Shown: positions 6,177 through 6,225 of the stretch, in pieces
Layout: every line of letters starts with the position of its first letter
Position numbering within the stretch: position 1 is the first letter of the stretch
NCBI GenBank assembly: GCA_913060845.1
Contig: CAJXVF010000158.1
Location: forward strand, 1-6,225
Reading direction: 5' to 3'
From: an uncultured Alphaproteobacteria bacterium
GTDB taxonomy: Bacteria; Pseudomonadota; Alphaproteobacteria; Bin95
DNA length: 6,225 nucleotides
Notes under the pieces: model-generated
The model's input: only the letters and a program-made list of their open reading frames with translations
Told to the model about the DNA's origin: nothing
The model's database searches: none
Translations under genes and position numbers: made by a program

Positions 6177-6225
6177 CTGTCTCTTATACACATCTGACGC
6201 TGCCGACGAATAGAGAGGTGTAGAT
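6177..6225 (+). other. Nextera adapter, i5 index and P5 start (right end)
   Basis: CTGTCTCTTATACACATCT (6177-6195) is the reverse-complement Tn5 mosaic end. GACGCTGCCGACGA (6196-6209) is the rest of the Read 1 adapter. ATAGAGAG (6210-6217) is the reverse complement of the i5 index CTCTCTAT, and GTGTAGAT (6218-6225) begins the P5 flow-cell sequence. All 49 bases are artificial and should be trimmed. Confidence 0.98.

Noticed and set aside
1..6225. CRISPR array, tRNA, rRNA, integrase or insertion sequence
   Set aside because: I saw no regularly spaced repeats, cloverleaf-like segment, rRNA-like stretch or transposase motif on either strand.

Overview
This is a short assembled contig, not a closed replicon. 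Both ends carry Illumina Nextera (Tn5) library adapter, so only about positions 29-6176 are biological. Base composition (moderately high G+C) and the gene types suggest a Gram-negative proteobacterium, most likely an alphaproteobacterium. That placement rests on composition and protein resemblance only. There is no rRNA, tRNA, CRISPR array or recognisable mobile element.

Layout. On the minus strand (1512 down to 29) is a long reading frame open through the contig end. It encodes a membrane-anchored protein whose N-terminal region resembles that of OmpA-family envelope proteins; its C-terminus is cut off. A 231-bp divergent intergenic region follows, and then everything runs on the plus strand. 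In order these are a small exported or membrane-anchored hypothetical protein (1744-2079), 3-hydroxyanthranilate 3,4-dioxygenase (2158-2682), a zinc-free NADPH:quinone-oxidoreductase-type MDR protein (2713-3684), a secreted acidic hypothetical protein (3801-4370), a secreted alpha/beta-hydrolase-fold protein of the LpqC/PHB-depolymerase type (4367-5341), and a second MDR quinone-oxidoreductase-type protein (5365 to the contig end).

How the genes may work together. The dioxygenase and first MDR gene are 30 bp apart. The secreted hypothetical gene and the hydrolase-like gene overlap by 4 bp. The second MDR gene follows after 23 bp behind a strong Shine-Dalgarno sequence. All five could therefore be one or two operons. 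The dioxygenase is well supported, with all iron and rubredoxin-type cysteine ligands visible. It opens the ring of 3-hydroxyanthranilate, the precursor of quinolinate in the kynurenine route, yet no other kynurenine-pathway gene is in the window. The link between this enzyme, the two reductases and the two exported proteins is unknown.

The most interesting biological point is the hydrolase-like protein. The position of the nucleophile serine is glycine and the position of the catalytic histidine is arginine, while the fold-specific surroundings and the acid residue remain. It looks like a secreted pseudoenzyme, translationally coupled to an unrecognised secreted partner. The most important practical point is the adapter at both ends: it creates a false C-terminus on the last gene and a false start on a spurious plus-strand frame at the beginning.
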